A stretch of 64,000 bases of DNA, taken from assembly GCF_021654165.1 (NCBI RefSeq), contig NZ_JAKFZN010000001.1, positions 868,001 through 932,000 of the forward strand, in the 5' to 3' direction. A program made the position numbers and the translations under genes. The stretch is from Nereida sp. MMG025 (GTDB lineage Bacteria > Pseudomonadota > Alphaproteobacteria > Rhodobacterales > Rhodobacteraceae). Positions 1-7,831 of this stretch are shown in pieces; positions within the stretch are counted from its first letter, which is position 1; each line of letters opens with the position of its first letter. The notes under the pieces were generated by a model that was not told the DNA's origin, did not search any database, and saw only the letters and a program-made list of their open reading frames with translations.

Positions 1-82
1 TAAGAGCATATGTTGCTGTACGCATCGCCGATTCCCCCTGATGACGGTCATTGTGCTACATTTAGACAGGTTCGCGGGGAAT

Positions 83-583
83 TCACAACATTTGCTGCAT
101 TTCAACGGATGGAAATACCACGCCACCCTTTAGCGTCACATCTTTCGGCCCAAGCACGTCAAAGCCCATCGCCGTGTAAAACGGCACCGCGGTCAGTGTG
201 GACCAGCACATCATGCGCCGCACCCCACCCGCACGGGCCTGCGCCAGAATATGCCCCATCAAGGCCCGCCCGACACCGCGCCGCACATGGCGGTCGTCTG
301 TCACCACATGGCGAATGTCGCCCACGGTTGCATCACCCCCCGCAAACCCCGCAGGATCGCCGCGCCGCGTCCAACCACCTGCACCAAACAGCTGATCGCC
401 CTTCTCGACCACGTAAAACGTCCCACAGCTAACCAACTCTGGCCGCGCACGACTGATGATCGGCAACGCAGTCACCATCACAGACGGCGCATAATCCGCC
501 TTCAGCAAACGCGGATAAGCCCGCGCCAAAAGCGCATCCACCCGCGCGATGTCATCCGCCTGCGCAACCCGAACATCCATCAT
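83..583 (-). CDS. GNAT-family N-acetyltransferase
   Basis: Predicted acyl-CoA-dependent N-acetyltransferase of 166 residues; the substrate is unknown. The acetyl-CoA pyrophosphate-binding stretch is visible as VRRGVGRALM after the strand GDIRHVVTD, followed by the usual C-terminal FYTAMGFDVLG motif, where Y/F residues close the GNAT fold. I chose the ATG at 583 (MMDVRVAQ) because a GGGGGA Shine-Dalgarno-like stretch lies about 8 nt upstream. An upstream in-frame start at 634 would read through the rpmG terminator hairpin and is unlikely. It lies downstream of rpmG on the same strand but beyond that terminator, so it probably has its own expression. Family assignment is firm, function open. 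Confidence 0.85.
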   Translation of the reverse strand: MMDVRVAQADDIARVDALLARAYPRLLKADYAPSVMVTALPIISRARPELVSCGTFYVVEKGDQLFGAGGWTRRGDPAGFAGGDATVGDIRHVVTDDRHVRRGVGRALMGHILAQARAGGVRRMMCWSTLTAVPFYTAMGFDVLGPKDVTLKGGVVFPSVEMQQML

Positions 584-597
584 CCATTCCCCCAAAA

Positions 598-628
598 ACA
601 AAAAAGCCACGCAAAACAGCGTGGCTTT
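598..628 (-). terminator. Rho-independent terminator of rpmG
   Basis: An 8-bp perfect stem (605-612 with 619-626, AGCCACGC/GCGTGGCT) closes a 6-nt loop and is followed on the minus strand by a T-rich run. It lies 25 nt past the rpmG stop codon and just upstream of the GNAT start. Confidence 0.85.
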
Positions 629-652
629 CAGCAATTCAAATGAAGCGAAGGC

Positions 653-820
653 TTACTTGATTTTGCCTTCTTTATATTCGACGTGCTTACGAACCACAGG
701 GTCGTATTTCCGCACGACCATTTTTTCGGTCATGGTGCGGGCATTCTTCTTGGTCACATAGAAGTGGCCAGTGCCTGCGGTCGAATTCAGGCGGATCTTG
801 ATGGTGGTTGGCTTCGCCAT
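653..820 (-). CDS. rpmG: 50S ribosomal protein L33
   Basis: Large-subunit ribosomal protein L33, 55 residues, located near the E site of the ribosome. The sequence begins [20 protein letters not shown] and continues with YVTKKN, the family hallmark. It has no Cys pairs, so it is the zinc-independent (C-minus) type. The start at 820 is set by the Shine-Dalgarno AGGAGAG about 5 nt upstream and by family length; the longer frame starting at 853 has no support. It is monocistronic: its own upstream gap of about 175 bp should hold the promoter, and a strong terminator follows. Confidence 0.97.
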   Translation of the reverse strand: MAKPTTIKIRLNSTAGTGHFYVTKKNARTMTEKMVVRKYDPVVRKHVEYKEGKIK

Positions 821-997
821 GGTCTCTCTCCTAAAACGGGCCGCGCCACGCATAAGGGGGCCGCGCCTAAAACTTGAACCTGCCTTCTAGACAGATCACC
901 CCCTGAGTCAACCGCTATTTCCCATGCACCTTACGAATATCGCGCCCCCGCGGGAAGAAATGCGCCAGGCAGGCCGCAGACCCCGAAAAATGATATG

Positions 998-1391
998 CGC
1001 GGAGGGTCTGTAAGCCGGATTCTGTCCCGCCCGTTTCACCGGGCTTGGATGATCATTCATCTACGCGCGCTGTTGCCAACGCGCTCTAGCTGCCAACCCG
1101 AACCTGCTCGGGCTGAAGGGGCCCTGGGGCATACGCCCCGCGCGGTTCCTATTTGGCATTGCTCCTGGTGGGGCTTGCCGTGCCGTCCTTGTTGCCAAGG
1201 CCGCGGTGGGCTCTTACCCCACCGTTTCACCCTTACTTTGCGTGCAAAGCGGTCTGTTTTCTGTGGCGCTGTCCCTTGGATTGCTCCAGCCGGGCGTTAC
1301 CCGGCACCATTCCTTCATGGAGTCCGGACTTTCCTCTCCGTTGCGACCACCCGAAGGCAGTGACAACGCAGCGATCATCCGACCCTCCGCG
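998..1391 (-). ncRNA. rnpB: RNase P RNA (bacterial type A)
   Basis: Catalytic RNA of ribonuclease P, which matures tRNA 5' ends. On the minus strand the conserved GAGGAAAGTCCGGACTCC core (CR I) lies near 1325-1345, and the 3' part ends with the signature AATCCGGCTTACAGACC. Helix P1 is formed by GGAGGGTC near 1388-1381 and GACCCTCC at 1008-1001, which fixes both ends to within a few bases. The length of about 394 nt fits alphaproteobacteria. The open reading frames across it on the plus strand are spurious. Confidence 0.95.
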
Positions 1392-1402
1392 CGACCGCTG
1401 GC

Positions 1403-2071
1403 TTAGGCCCCTGCGTCCAGCAGGTCAACGGGGAAGCGTGCTGCCAGATCGGCCATCAAGGCGCGGTCCGTATCATCGAGCGGCCCAACATGGCGCGGCC
1501 GAAAGCGTGTGCGAAAGGCTTCGAACACGGCATCACCATCGGGGTGGCTATATCCAAAGCGCGCTGCATCGCGTGCAAAATCCCCCACTGCCCCGTCAGA
1601 TCGTGGCCAGACGGACAGGTTTTTATCCGCCAGCCGCCCCCAGTCAAACATCGGGCCGGGATCAAACTTGCGATGCGGGGCCATATCGGAATGGCCAATC
1701 ACGTTTTGCGGCGGAATGGACCATCGCTCCAATATGTCGGCCAACAGCTTTTCCAGCGCGTGCATCTGCGCATCGGGAAAGACATGCGCGCCGTCGTTGT
1801 CCAACTCAATCCCGATAGAGCGCGAGTTGATATCATCCGCCCCACCCCATGCGCCTGCACCTGCATGCCACGCGCGGTGCTCTTCATGGACCATCTGAAC
1901 AGCCTCGCCATCACGCCCGATCAGATAATGGGCGCTGACCTCATATTCAGGGGCGCACAACCGCTCTAACGCAGCGTCCAGACTGTCCATCGCGGTATAA
2001 TGCAGCACAACCAAAACGGGCCGCAGCCCATCACGGCGCGGCCCAAAATTCGGACTGGGATGCCAGCGCAT
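1403..2071 (-). CDS. N-acetylmuramoyl-L-alanine amidase, AmpD/Amidase_2 family
   Basis: Zinc amidase that cleaves the lactyl-amide bond between MurNAc and the stem peptide, in peptidoglycan turnover or recycling. Of 222 residues, the expected ligands are visible: H24 in VVLHYTAMD, and H127, K135 and D137 in GHSDMAPHRKFDPG, with the same 8- and 10-residue spacings as AmpD H154/K162/D164. There is no signal peptide from the ATG at 2071, which argues for a cytoplasmic AmpD-like recycling role. The longer frame from 2146 runs into the preceding gene and was dropped. It follows the lipoprotein gene by 5 nt, so the two are probably cotranscribed. Confidence 0.88.
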   Translation of the reverse strand: MRWHPSPNFGPRRDGLRPVLVVLHYTAMDSLDAALERLCAPEYEVSAHYLIGRDGEAVQMVHEEHRAWHAGAGAWGGADDINSRSIGIELDNDGAHVFPDAQMHALEKLLADILERWSIPPQNVIGHSDMAPHRKFDPGPMFDWGRLADKNLSVWPRSDGAVGDFARDAARFGYSHPDGDAVFEAFRTRFRPRHVGPLDDTDRALMADLAARFPVDLLDAGA

Positions 2072-2076
2072 CTTGG

Positions 2077-2868
2077 TTATTGGGGGGTAAACGTCGCGGT
2101 CGCTTGCGCAGCAGCCCGCGCTTTGCGGAAGGGCGCAGGGTCCCAACCACAGGCAAAACCATCCCCATCGGGATCAAGCGCCTTACGGTCACGGTCTGGA
2201 CCTCCAAGGCTCAGGAAATCTTCTTGTGCCAGATCAGCCGAAGGATATTGGGCACAGTTTGATTGGTTCTTGCGGGCAAGGTTAAAGCCACGCCGCGTAA
2301 AGCGCGACTGACCTACGGAATTGGTCGTGGTCAGCGCATATTGCACGATGTTCGGACGATCCGTGCCTGACCGCGTTGGCAAGGCCGTTGGCGCAACCTG
2401 TTGAAACTGCTCTTTCTGTGCGGTGCGGCGGGCGGCGTCCGCTTCGATATCGCGCAGCTCGCTTACCGCATCAAAATCATTTTCGCGGCTGATGCCAGAT
2501 GCGGCCACAGCTTCGGGCGCGGGGTTGCTTGGGCTGGCCTGCACAGGTGCCGCACCTGAATTTGCGATAGCCGCTTCTGCCGCAGCCGCGATATCGGCAG
2601 GATCATTTGATGCAGGTGTGGCAACCGGGGTCGAGATCACAACATCGCCCTGACCTTGAGCCTGAGCCGCCGCAGTGGTTGTCGTTTCGCCCGAAATCAC
2701 GCCAGCCGGCGGCACAGCGGTGCCTGTCAGTTCGGCTTCGCGCTGCGCCGCACGTTGTTCAAATGCGTCATAGTCGTCAAACCCTACACCTGCCCCGCTG
2801 TCGGGAATGGTCGGATCGCAGGCCGCAAGGGCAAGGCTTGCAACGCTCAACATCAAAAACTTTTTCAC
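2077..2868 (-). CDS. Lipoprotein with C-terminal Excalibur-like Ca-binding motif
   Basis: A 263-residue secreted lipoprotein. MKKFLMLSVASLALAAC is a lipoprotein signal peptide with lipobox LAAC. A low-complexity Ala/Pro/Thr-rich region (about residues 45-165) leads to a C-terminal domain with NCAQYPSADLAQEDFL and then DPDGDGFACGWDPAPFR. The DxDGDGxxC pattern is what is seen in Excalibur-type calcium-binding domains, with two Cys that could pair. The function is unknown. It lies 31 nt downstream of gatA and 5 nt before the amidase gene, so a role at the cell envelope together with the amidase is plausible but only inferred. Confidence 0.75.
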   Translation of the reverse strand: MKKFLMLSVASLALAACDPTIPDSGAGVGFDDYDAFEQRAAQREAELTGTAVPPAGVISGETTTTAAAQAQGQGDVVISTPVATPASNDPADIAAAAEAAIANSGAAPVQASPSNPAPEAVAASGISRENDFDAVSELRDIEADAARRTAQKEQFQQVAPTALPTRSGTDRPNIVQYALTTTNSVGQSRFTRRGFNLARKNQSNCAQYPSADLAQEDFLSLGGPDRDRKALDPDGDGFACGWDPAPFRKARAAAQATATFTPQ

Positions 2869-2899
2869 AGGTTCGCTACCTCAAGACTTTTTTCAGGCC

Positions 2900-4372
2900 T
2901 TACCACCATTTGGCTGGTTTGGCTACAAAACCCGCTGCCTGCTCAAGCGCATAGGCGGAGTTCAGCAACTCGCCTTCTTCCCACGGACGGCCGATCAGTT
3001 GCAGACCAAGGGGCAAGCCCTTGGCGTCGGCCCCTGTGGGAATTGAAATCCCGGGCAAGCCTGCAAGGTTTACGGTTACGGTAAACACATCGTTAAGATA
3101 CATTTGCACAGGATCAAGGTCTTCGCCCAACCCAAAGGCCGCCGACGGCGTCGCAGGCGTCAGGATCGCGTCGATGCCATCGTTGAACACCGTTTCGAAG
3201 TCGCGTTTGATCAAGGTGCGGACCTTGCGCGCGCGATTGAAGTAGGCGTCATAAAAGCCTGCGGACAATACATAGGTGCCCACCATGATGCGGCGTTGCA
3301 CCTCGGGGCCGAACCCTTCGGCGCGGGTCTTTTCATACATCTCGGTGATGCCATCGCCCGCGTCCAGCTTGGCGCGGCGGCCAAAGCGCACGCCGTCATA
3401 GCGCGCAAGGTTGCTGGAGGCTTCGGCAGGCGCGATGACGTAATAGGCAGGCAGGGCGTATTTTGTATGCGGCAGGCTGATATCGACGATCTGCGCGCCT
3501 GCGTCTTTGAGCATGTCTTGGCCATCTGCCCACAGTTTTTCGATGTCGGCGGGCATGCCATCCATCCGGTATTCCTTTGGAATCCCTATCTTTTTACCGC
3601 GAATGTCGCCTGTTAGCATGGCCTCAAAGTTTGGCACGGCCAGATCGGCGCTGGTGCTGTCTTTGGGATCAAAACCGCACATAGCTTCAAGCATGATGGC
3701 CGCGTCGCGCACATCTTTTGTCATCGGGCCTGCTTGGTCCAGCGAGGACGCGAAGGCCACGATGCCCCACCGCGAACAGCGCCCGTAGGTTGGCTTGATG
3801 CCTGTGATGCCCGTGAAGGCCGCGGGCTGGCGGATTGATCCGCCTGTGTCGGTGCCAGTGGCGGCCAGGCACAGATCGGCGGCCACAGCCGCGGCAGACC
3901 CACCCGAGCTGCCGCCCGGCGTCAGGTCGCGGTCATCGACTTTCCAAGGGTTCACGACATTGCCGTAGGTCGAAGTTTCATTCGACGAGCCCATGGCAAA
4001 TTCATCCATGTTCAGCTTGCCAAGCATCACCGCGCCATTGTCGAACAGTTTGCCCGAAACGGTGCTTTCGTATTCAGGCTTGAACCCGTCCAGAATGGCA
4101 GAGGCCGCCTGCGAAGCCACACCCTTGGTGCAGAACAAATCCTTGATCCCCACGGGGACACCGTTCATCGCGGGCGCATCTGCGCCGTTGCGGGCGTCAG
4201 CGGCTTTGGCCTGTTCCAGCGCAATCTCGGGGGTGTTGTGGACAAAAGCGTTCAGCTTGCCCGCGCTTTCGATGGCCGTCAGGCAGCTTTCGGTCAGCTC
4301 GACCGAGGTGACTTCGCCAGCGCGCAGCTTGTCGCGGGCGTCGGCAATGGTGAGGGTGTTCAGATCAGTCAT
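2900..4372 (-). CDS. gatA: Asp/Glu-tRNA(Asn/Gln) amidotransferase subunit A
   Basis: Glutaminase subunit of the GatCAB complex, which converts misacylated Glu-tRNA(Gln) (and Asp-tRNA(Asn)) to the amidated form and feeds ammonia to GatB. Full length at 490 residues. The amidase-signature triad is visible: K77 in PVGIKDLF, cis-Ser S155 in PGGSSGGS, and nucleophile S179 in [12 protein letters not shown], 24 residues apart as in other family members. The start codon overlaps the gatC stop as TAATG, so the two are translationally coupled. gatB is not in this window. Confidence 0.97.
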   Translation of the reverse strand: MTDLNTLTIADARDKLRAGEVTSVELTESCLTAIESAGKLNAFVHNTPEIALEQAKAADARNGADAPAMNGVPVGIKDLFCTKGVASQAASAILDGFKPEYESTVSGKLFDNGAVMLGKLNMDEFAMGSSNETSTYGNVVNPWKVDDRDLTPGGSSGGSAAAVAADLCLAATGTDTGGSIRQPAAFTGITGIKPTYGRCSRWGIVAFASSLDQAGPMTKDVRDAAIMLEAMCGFDPKDSTSADLAVPNFEAMLTGDIRGKKIGIPKEYRMDGMPADIEKLWADGQDMLKDAGAQIVDISLPHTKYALPAYYVIAPAEASSNLARYDGVRFGRRAKLDAGDGITEMYEKTRAEGFGPEVQRRIMVGTYVLSAGFYDAYFNRARKVRTLIKRDFETVFNDGIDAILTPATPSAAFGLGEDLDPVQMYLNDVFTVTVNLAGLPGISIPTGADAKGLPLGLQLIGRPWEEGELLNSAYALEQAAGFVAKPAKWW

Positions 4373-4659
4373 TATTCCACCACCTTCGGCACGGCAAAGA
4401 AGCCCTCGCGGGCGTCTGGAGCATTTTTCAAAACCTGTTCGGGCTGGTCCCCATCTGTCACCACATCATCACGACGATAGAGCCGTTGCGGGGTTACCGA
4501 TGTCATCGGCTCTACACCGTCCACATCCACCTCGTTCAACTGCTCGATAAAGCCAAGGATGTTGGAAAACTCGGCCGCCAAGGCTGGCAGCGCGTCGTCT
4601 TCCACTTTGATACGGGCCAGTTTGGCCACTTTGCGTGCGGTTTCGGTGTCGATCGACAT
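4372..4659 (-). CDS. gatC: Asp/Glu-tRNA(Asn/Gln) amidotransferase subunit C
   Basis: Small subunit (95 residues) that wraps around and stabilises the GatA-GatB interface. It begins [19 protein letters not shown], and the typical [20 protein letters not shown] helix and VEPMTSV segment follow. The C-terminus ends [11 protein letters not shown], the conserved GatC tail. It is directly upstream of gatA with a one-base overlap and 29 nt downstream of the ceramidase-like gene. The start at 4659 matches the family length. Confidence 0.96.
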   Translation of the reverse strand: MSIDTETARKVAKLARIKVEDDALPALAAEFSNILGFIEQLNEVDVDGVEPMTSVTPQRLYRRDDVVTDGDQPEQVLKNAPDAREGFFAVPKVVE

Positions 4660-4688
4660 CGCAGACTCCCGTTTGATTTATGCGCGGT

Positions 4689-5351
4689 TTAGCCCTGTTG
4701 AGCGGTGTTGCCAAGCAGGTGTCGCGCGTAAACATGGATCATGTAGCCAAGCATGACACCGTTAAGGATATGCCACCAGAAATGTGTCCCCACGGGGACC
4801 ATCTGGCACAGCGTGTCATCAAGCGAGCGTAGGGTGATCGAGGCCGACAAAAGCGCGGCCCCCGCCAGCATGCCTTTGGCGGTCCGGGCATTGCTGCGCC
4901 ACACAAACGGTGCATAAAGAACAAGCAGGATCGGGACGGTCCAGTAAAAGCTGGAGGTCGCAAAGAAAGGGACATCGCGCAAAATGACGATGACGCCTGC
5001 CGCGAACGGGAAAAACCCAAGTGTTGAGACATAGGCCACCCAGACAGGCCAGCGCATGAAGTGCAGGTTGACCGCCAAAAGATAGGTCAGAATGAAAAAT
5101 GCAATGGGCGTGGTGTCGGCAATCGCGGCCCAACGTGTGGCAAGCGTATGAAACAGGAAACTGCCGATCCCGATGGCGTAAAGAAGGATGATCAGGGGCC
5201 AGACAAACGGCAGGCCGTGCCGCGCGTAACGGCGCTGCACCACATAAGCGGCGATGATAAACGCCAGATTGGTGACGGCATTGATGGGCTCGCCCCAAAA
5301 GGCGAAATCCATACGCTCGCAATAGGCATCAATCTGTTGGGTCAAATCCAT
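4689..5351 (-). CDS. Ceramidase-like CREST-superfamily membrane protein
   Basis: Integral membrane protein of about 220 residues with roughly seven hydrophobic segments. Features match the alkaline ceramidase/CREST hydrolase family: NAVTNLAF early, GIGSFLFHTLATRWAAIADTTP (Ser, His, then Asp) and HFWWHILNG near the end, giving the Ser/Asp/three-His set thought to bind zinc. The true substrate in this bacterium is unknown; an amide-linked lipid is the family expectation. I chose the ATG at 5351 (MDLTQQIDAYCERMDF) because the longer frame from 5453 runs over a stretch rich in inverted repeats. It lies 29 nt before gatC on the same strand. Confidence 0.75.
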   Translation of the reverse strand: MDLTQQIDAYCERMDFAFWGEPINAVTNLAFIIAAYVVQRRYARHGLPFVWPLIILLYAIGIGSFLFHTLATRWAAIADTTPIAFFILTYLLAVNLHFMRWPVWVAYVSTLGFFPFAAGVIVILRDVPFFATSSFYWTVPILLVLYAPFVWRSNARTAKGMLAGAALLSASITLRSLDDTLCQMVPVGTHFWWHILNGVMLGYMIHVYARHLLGNTAQQG

Positions 5352-5395
5352 AGTGAGAAGCAAAGCGCAAGCCTGCGACGGGCGCAAGACATATT

Positions 5396-5421
5396 GGGGA
5401 CAAGCTGTCCCCGCGGGGACA
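5396..5421. repeat. Triple GGGGACA dyad (two mutually exclusive hairpins)
   Basis: GGGGACA at 5396-5402, its complement TGTCCCC at 5406-5412, then GGGGACA again at 5415-5421. The middle arm can pair with either neighbour; 5406-5421 alone is a perfect 16-bp palindrome. It lies 45-70 bp upstream of the ceramidase-like start codon, so it may be an operator or leader structure. Confidence 0.6.
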
Positions 5422-5460
5422 TCGTTAAGATTGGGTAAACGCTTTATGCACAAAGGGTTA

Positions 5461-5504
5461 ATGGCTTTCGAAAGCCATTGCGCAAGCCCTTTCGAAAGGG
5501 CTTG
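5461..5504. repeat. Tandem perfect palindromes with CTTTCGAAAG core
   Basis: 5461-5478 is an 18-bp perfect palindrome and 5483-5504 a 22-bp perfect palindrome; both are centred on CTTTCGAAAG and separated by 4 bp. The second abuts the tadA stop codon. They could form terminator-like hairpins for tadA, though no long T-run follows. Confidence 0.65.
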
Positions 5505-5951
5505 TCAGCGGCGCGCTGCAAAAAACGCTTTGAGCAATGCTTCACAGGCGTGCGCGCCGATCCCGTCATAGACTTCGGGCAGGTGGTGGCATTGCGCATG
5601 GGCAAAGATCCGCGGCCCTTGCGCGATGCCGCCCGATTTGGGATCGCTGGCCCCGTAATAAAGCCGTGCAATCCGTGCGTTGCTGATAGCAGCGGCGCAC
5701 ATCGGGCAGGGTTCCAGCGTGACATAGAGATCACAGCCCATCAAACGCTCGGCCCCCAGAACCACGCAGGCCGCACGGATCGCAACAATTTCGGCGTGGG
5801 CGGTTGGATCATTGGTCGCGCGCGTTTCATTGCCTGCCGCCGCGATGATCTGGCCGTCTTTGACAATCACGGCACCCACCGGCACCTCGCCGCGCGCGCC
5901 AGCCGCGCGCGCCTGATCCATTGCGGCATCCATATGGGTGGTGAAGCTCAT
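5505..5951 (-). CDS. tadA: tRNA-specific adenosine-34 deaminase
   Basis: Deaminates adenosine 34 of tRNA-Arg(ACG) to inosine, an essential decoding step. Of 148 residues, the zinc-site residues H52 and catalytic E54 (TAHAEIVAIR) and C82/C85 (LEPCPMCAAAIS) are all present. The AIVASDPKSG-like stretch reads YGASDPKSGGIAQG, typical of TadA rather than of general cytosine deaminases. The start at 5951 gives the usual length; an internal Met at residue 7 is an alternative. It is divergent from the pseudouridine synthase gene with only 22 bp between start codons. Confidence 0.93.
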   Translation of the reverse strand: MSFTTHMDAAMDQARAAGARGEVPVGAVIVKDGQIIAAAGNETRATNDPTAHAEIVAIRAACVVLGAERLMGCDLYVTLEPCPMCAAAISNARIARLYYGASDPKSGGIAQGPRIFAHAQCHHLPEVYDGIGAHACEALLKAFFAARR

Positions 5952-5973
5952 GGTGCCATGCTATGCGCGCGGC

Positions 5974-6750
5974 ATGACTGAAGAAACCCCAAAAGGCGAC
6001 CGTATCGCCAAGGTCATGGCCCGCGCAGGCGTGGCCAGCCGCCGCGAGGCGGAGCGTATGATCGAGGCAGGCCGGGTGTCTGTGAATGGCAGGGCTATCG
6101 ATAGCCCTGCGCTGAACGTGACGGATGCCGACAAGATTGTCGTTGATGGCAAACCTGTAGGCCCCGCCGATGTGCCGCGTATCTGGCTTTATCACAAGCC
6201 AGTGGGTCTGGTGACAACCGACCGCGACGAAAAGGGCCGTCAGACGATTTACGATGATCTGCCCGAAGACATGCCACGGGTGATGTCTGTGGGGCGGCTC
6301 GATCTGACCTCGGAAGGATTGTTGTTGCTGACCAATGACGGGGCTTTGAAACGGCGGCTTGAATTGCCAAGCACGGGGTGGCTGCGCAAATACCGTGTGC
6401 GGATCAAAGGCTCCCTTTCAGAGGCCAAGCTGGACCAGTTGCGCCAAGGCATCACCGTGGACGGTGTGCATTATCAGGGTATGGAGGTTCAATTCGACCG
6501 CCAGCAAGGGGCCAATGCCTGGCTGACCGTGGGCCTGCGCGAAGGCAAAAACCGCGAGATCCGACGTGCGATGGAGGCCTTGGGTGTCACCGTGAACCGC
6601 CTGTTGCGGATCAGCTATGGGCCGTTTCGCCTGAATGATCTAAAGGCAGGTGCCGTCGAAGAAGTGCGCCAGCGCGTTGTGAAAGACCAACTTGGGCTTG
6701 GCACGACCGAAAAGCCCAAGCCCAAGCCGCAACGCCGCCGTAAACGCTAG
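5974..6750 (+). CDS. 23S rRNA/RsuA-family pseudouridine synthase (RluB-like)
   Basis: Converts a specific uridine in rRNA to pseudouridine. An N-terminal S4 RNA-binding domain (GDRIAKVMARAGVASRREAE, residues 8-27) is followed by the RsuA/RluB catalytic domain, with D110 in MSVGRLDLTSEGLLLL and the later REGKNREIRRAMEALG motif. It ends in a basic tail (KPKPKPQRRRKR) that could bind rRNA. The ATG at 5974 was chosen because the S4 domain starts directly after it; the longer frame from 5938 enters tadA. Whether the target is U2605 (RluB) or another site cannot be told from sequence. Confidence 0.88.
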   Translation: MTEETPKGDRIAKVMARAGVASRREAERMIEAGRVSVNGRAIDSPALNVTDADKIVVDGKPVGPADVPRIWLYHKPVGLVTTDRDEKGRQTIYDDLPEDMPRVMSVGRLDLTSEGLLLLTNDGALKRRLELPSTGWLRKYRVRIKGSLSEAKLDQLRQGITVDGVHYQGMEVQFDRQQGANAWLTVGLREGKNREIRRAMEALGVTVNRLLRISYGPFRLNDLKAGAVEEVRQRVVKDQLGLGTTEKPKPKPQRRRKR

Positions 6751-6858
6751 AAAATAGGGCTGGCTGTCAAAAAGATGGGGAATGGTGTTTGCTTTTCCCC
6801 TGCCCCCCGTTAACCCTTTGCGACAAAACAACGCGACAGGGACACAACGAGGGACATT

Positions 6859-7686
6859 ATGGCCGACCTGCTGACAATCGAAAATCTGGGCAACCTTTTG
6901 ATGCTGTGCTTTTTGCAAGCTGTTCTGGGGTTCGACAACCTTCTTTATATCTCAATCGAAAGCCAGCGCGCGCCTGTGGCCAGCCAACGGGCTGTGCGGT
7001 TTTGGGGCATCATCATTGCGGTCGTCTTGCGTGTTGTGTTGCTGTTTACCATGATCCAATTGATCGACGCGATGGCCGAGCCTTTCGTGATCCTGAACTG
7101 GGAAGGTGTGCTGACGGGGGGCATTAACTTTGCCACCTGCGTGTTCCTGTTGGGCGGTATTTTCATCATGTATACGGCGGTCAAAGAGATTGGTCACATG
7201 CTGACCGTGCATGATCTGAGCCATGACGTCGAAGGAAAATCGGGCAAATCAGCGGTCAAGGTTGTGATGCTGATCGTCTTGATGAACCTTATTTTCAGCT
7301 TTGATTCCGTTCTGTCGGCCTTGGCCATCACAGATGTGTTCCCGATCCTTGCCTTTGCTATTATTCTGTCGGGGCTGGCGATGCTGGCACTGGCCGATAC
7401 GGTGACCGAGTTTTTGGAAAAGAACCGTATGTATGAGGTTCTGGGCCTGTTCATCCTATTGATTGTCGGTGTGGTCTTGCTTGGTGAAAGTGGCCAAGCC
7501 GCGGCCCATGCGATGCATGACGATAGTCTGGCGCTGAAGCTGTTTGGCTATGAAGTGGTGCCAATGTCCAAGACAACATTCTACTTCAGTGTGCTGGTTC
7601 TGGTGGCTGTCGAAATCATCCAGTCGGGCTATAGCCGCAAACTGAACACAGAGCGGCGCACGGGCGCCCGTCCTGGTGCGCATTAG
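6859..7686 (+). CDS. TerC-family integral membrane protein
   Basis: Membrane protein of 275 residues with about seven to eight hydrophobic segments. The two conserved acidic TerC motifs are visible: D26 in LGFDNLLYI and D149 in IFSFDSVLSAL. Family members are linked to tellurite resistance, manganese efflux and metallation of secreted proteins. The short cytoplasmic tail is basic. Upstream 6751-6858 holds only a weak inverted repeat and presumably the promoter; there is a GAGG-like ribosome site. It is first in a chain of same-strand genes that includes XpaC and TelA, which supports a role in a Ter-like membrane stress system. Confidence 0.9.
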   Translation: MADLLTIENLGNLLMLCFLQAVLGFDNLLYISIESQRAPVASQRAVRFWGIIIAVVLRVVLLFTMIQLIDAMAEPFVILNWEGVLTGGINFATCVFLLGGIFIMYTAVKEIGHMLTVHDLSHDVEGKSGKSAVKVVMLIVLMNLIFSFDSVLSALAITDVFPILAFAIILSGLAMLALADTVTEFLEKNRMYEVLGLFILLIVGVVLLGESGQAAAHAMHDDSLALKLFGYEVVPMSKTTFYFSVLVLVAVEIIQSGYSRKLNTERRTGARPGAH

Positions 7687-7747
7687 GCGTTGATCTGGTT
7701 CTTTGGGGCCAGCGTGCTTATGTTATCGGGGATGAAAGAGGATTCTG

Positions 7748-7831
7748 ATGTCTGAGACAGGCTTGCAAAAGGTGGCCTTTGTGTTGCTGGTCTTTCTGAT
7801 CTTCTACGTTTCGGCGTCGGGGGGCAGCTGA
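7748..7831 (+). CDS. 27-residue single-span membrane micro-protein
   Basis: A short frame of 27 codons plus stop: MSETGLQK, then one hydrophobic span VAFVLLVFLIFYVSA, ending SGGS. A good ribosome-binding site (AGAGGA) lies about 7 nt upstream, and the stop overlaps the XpaC start as TGATG, so translation is coupled. It has the look of a small membrane subunit or regulator of its neighbours. It could instead be a translational leader for XpaC. No family is recognised. Confidence 0.6.
   Translation: MSETGLQKVAFVLLVFLIFYVSASGGS

Noticed and set aside
995-1818. Open frames on the plus strand across 1.0-1.8 kb
   Set aside because: They cover RNase P RNA and the amidase in antisense; no ribosome site or family.
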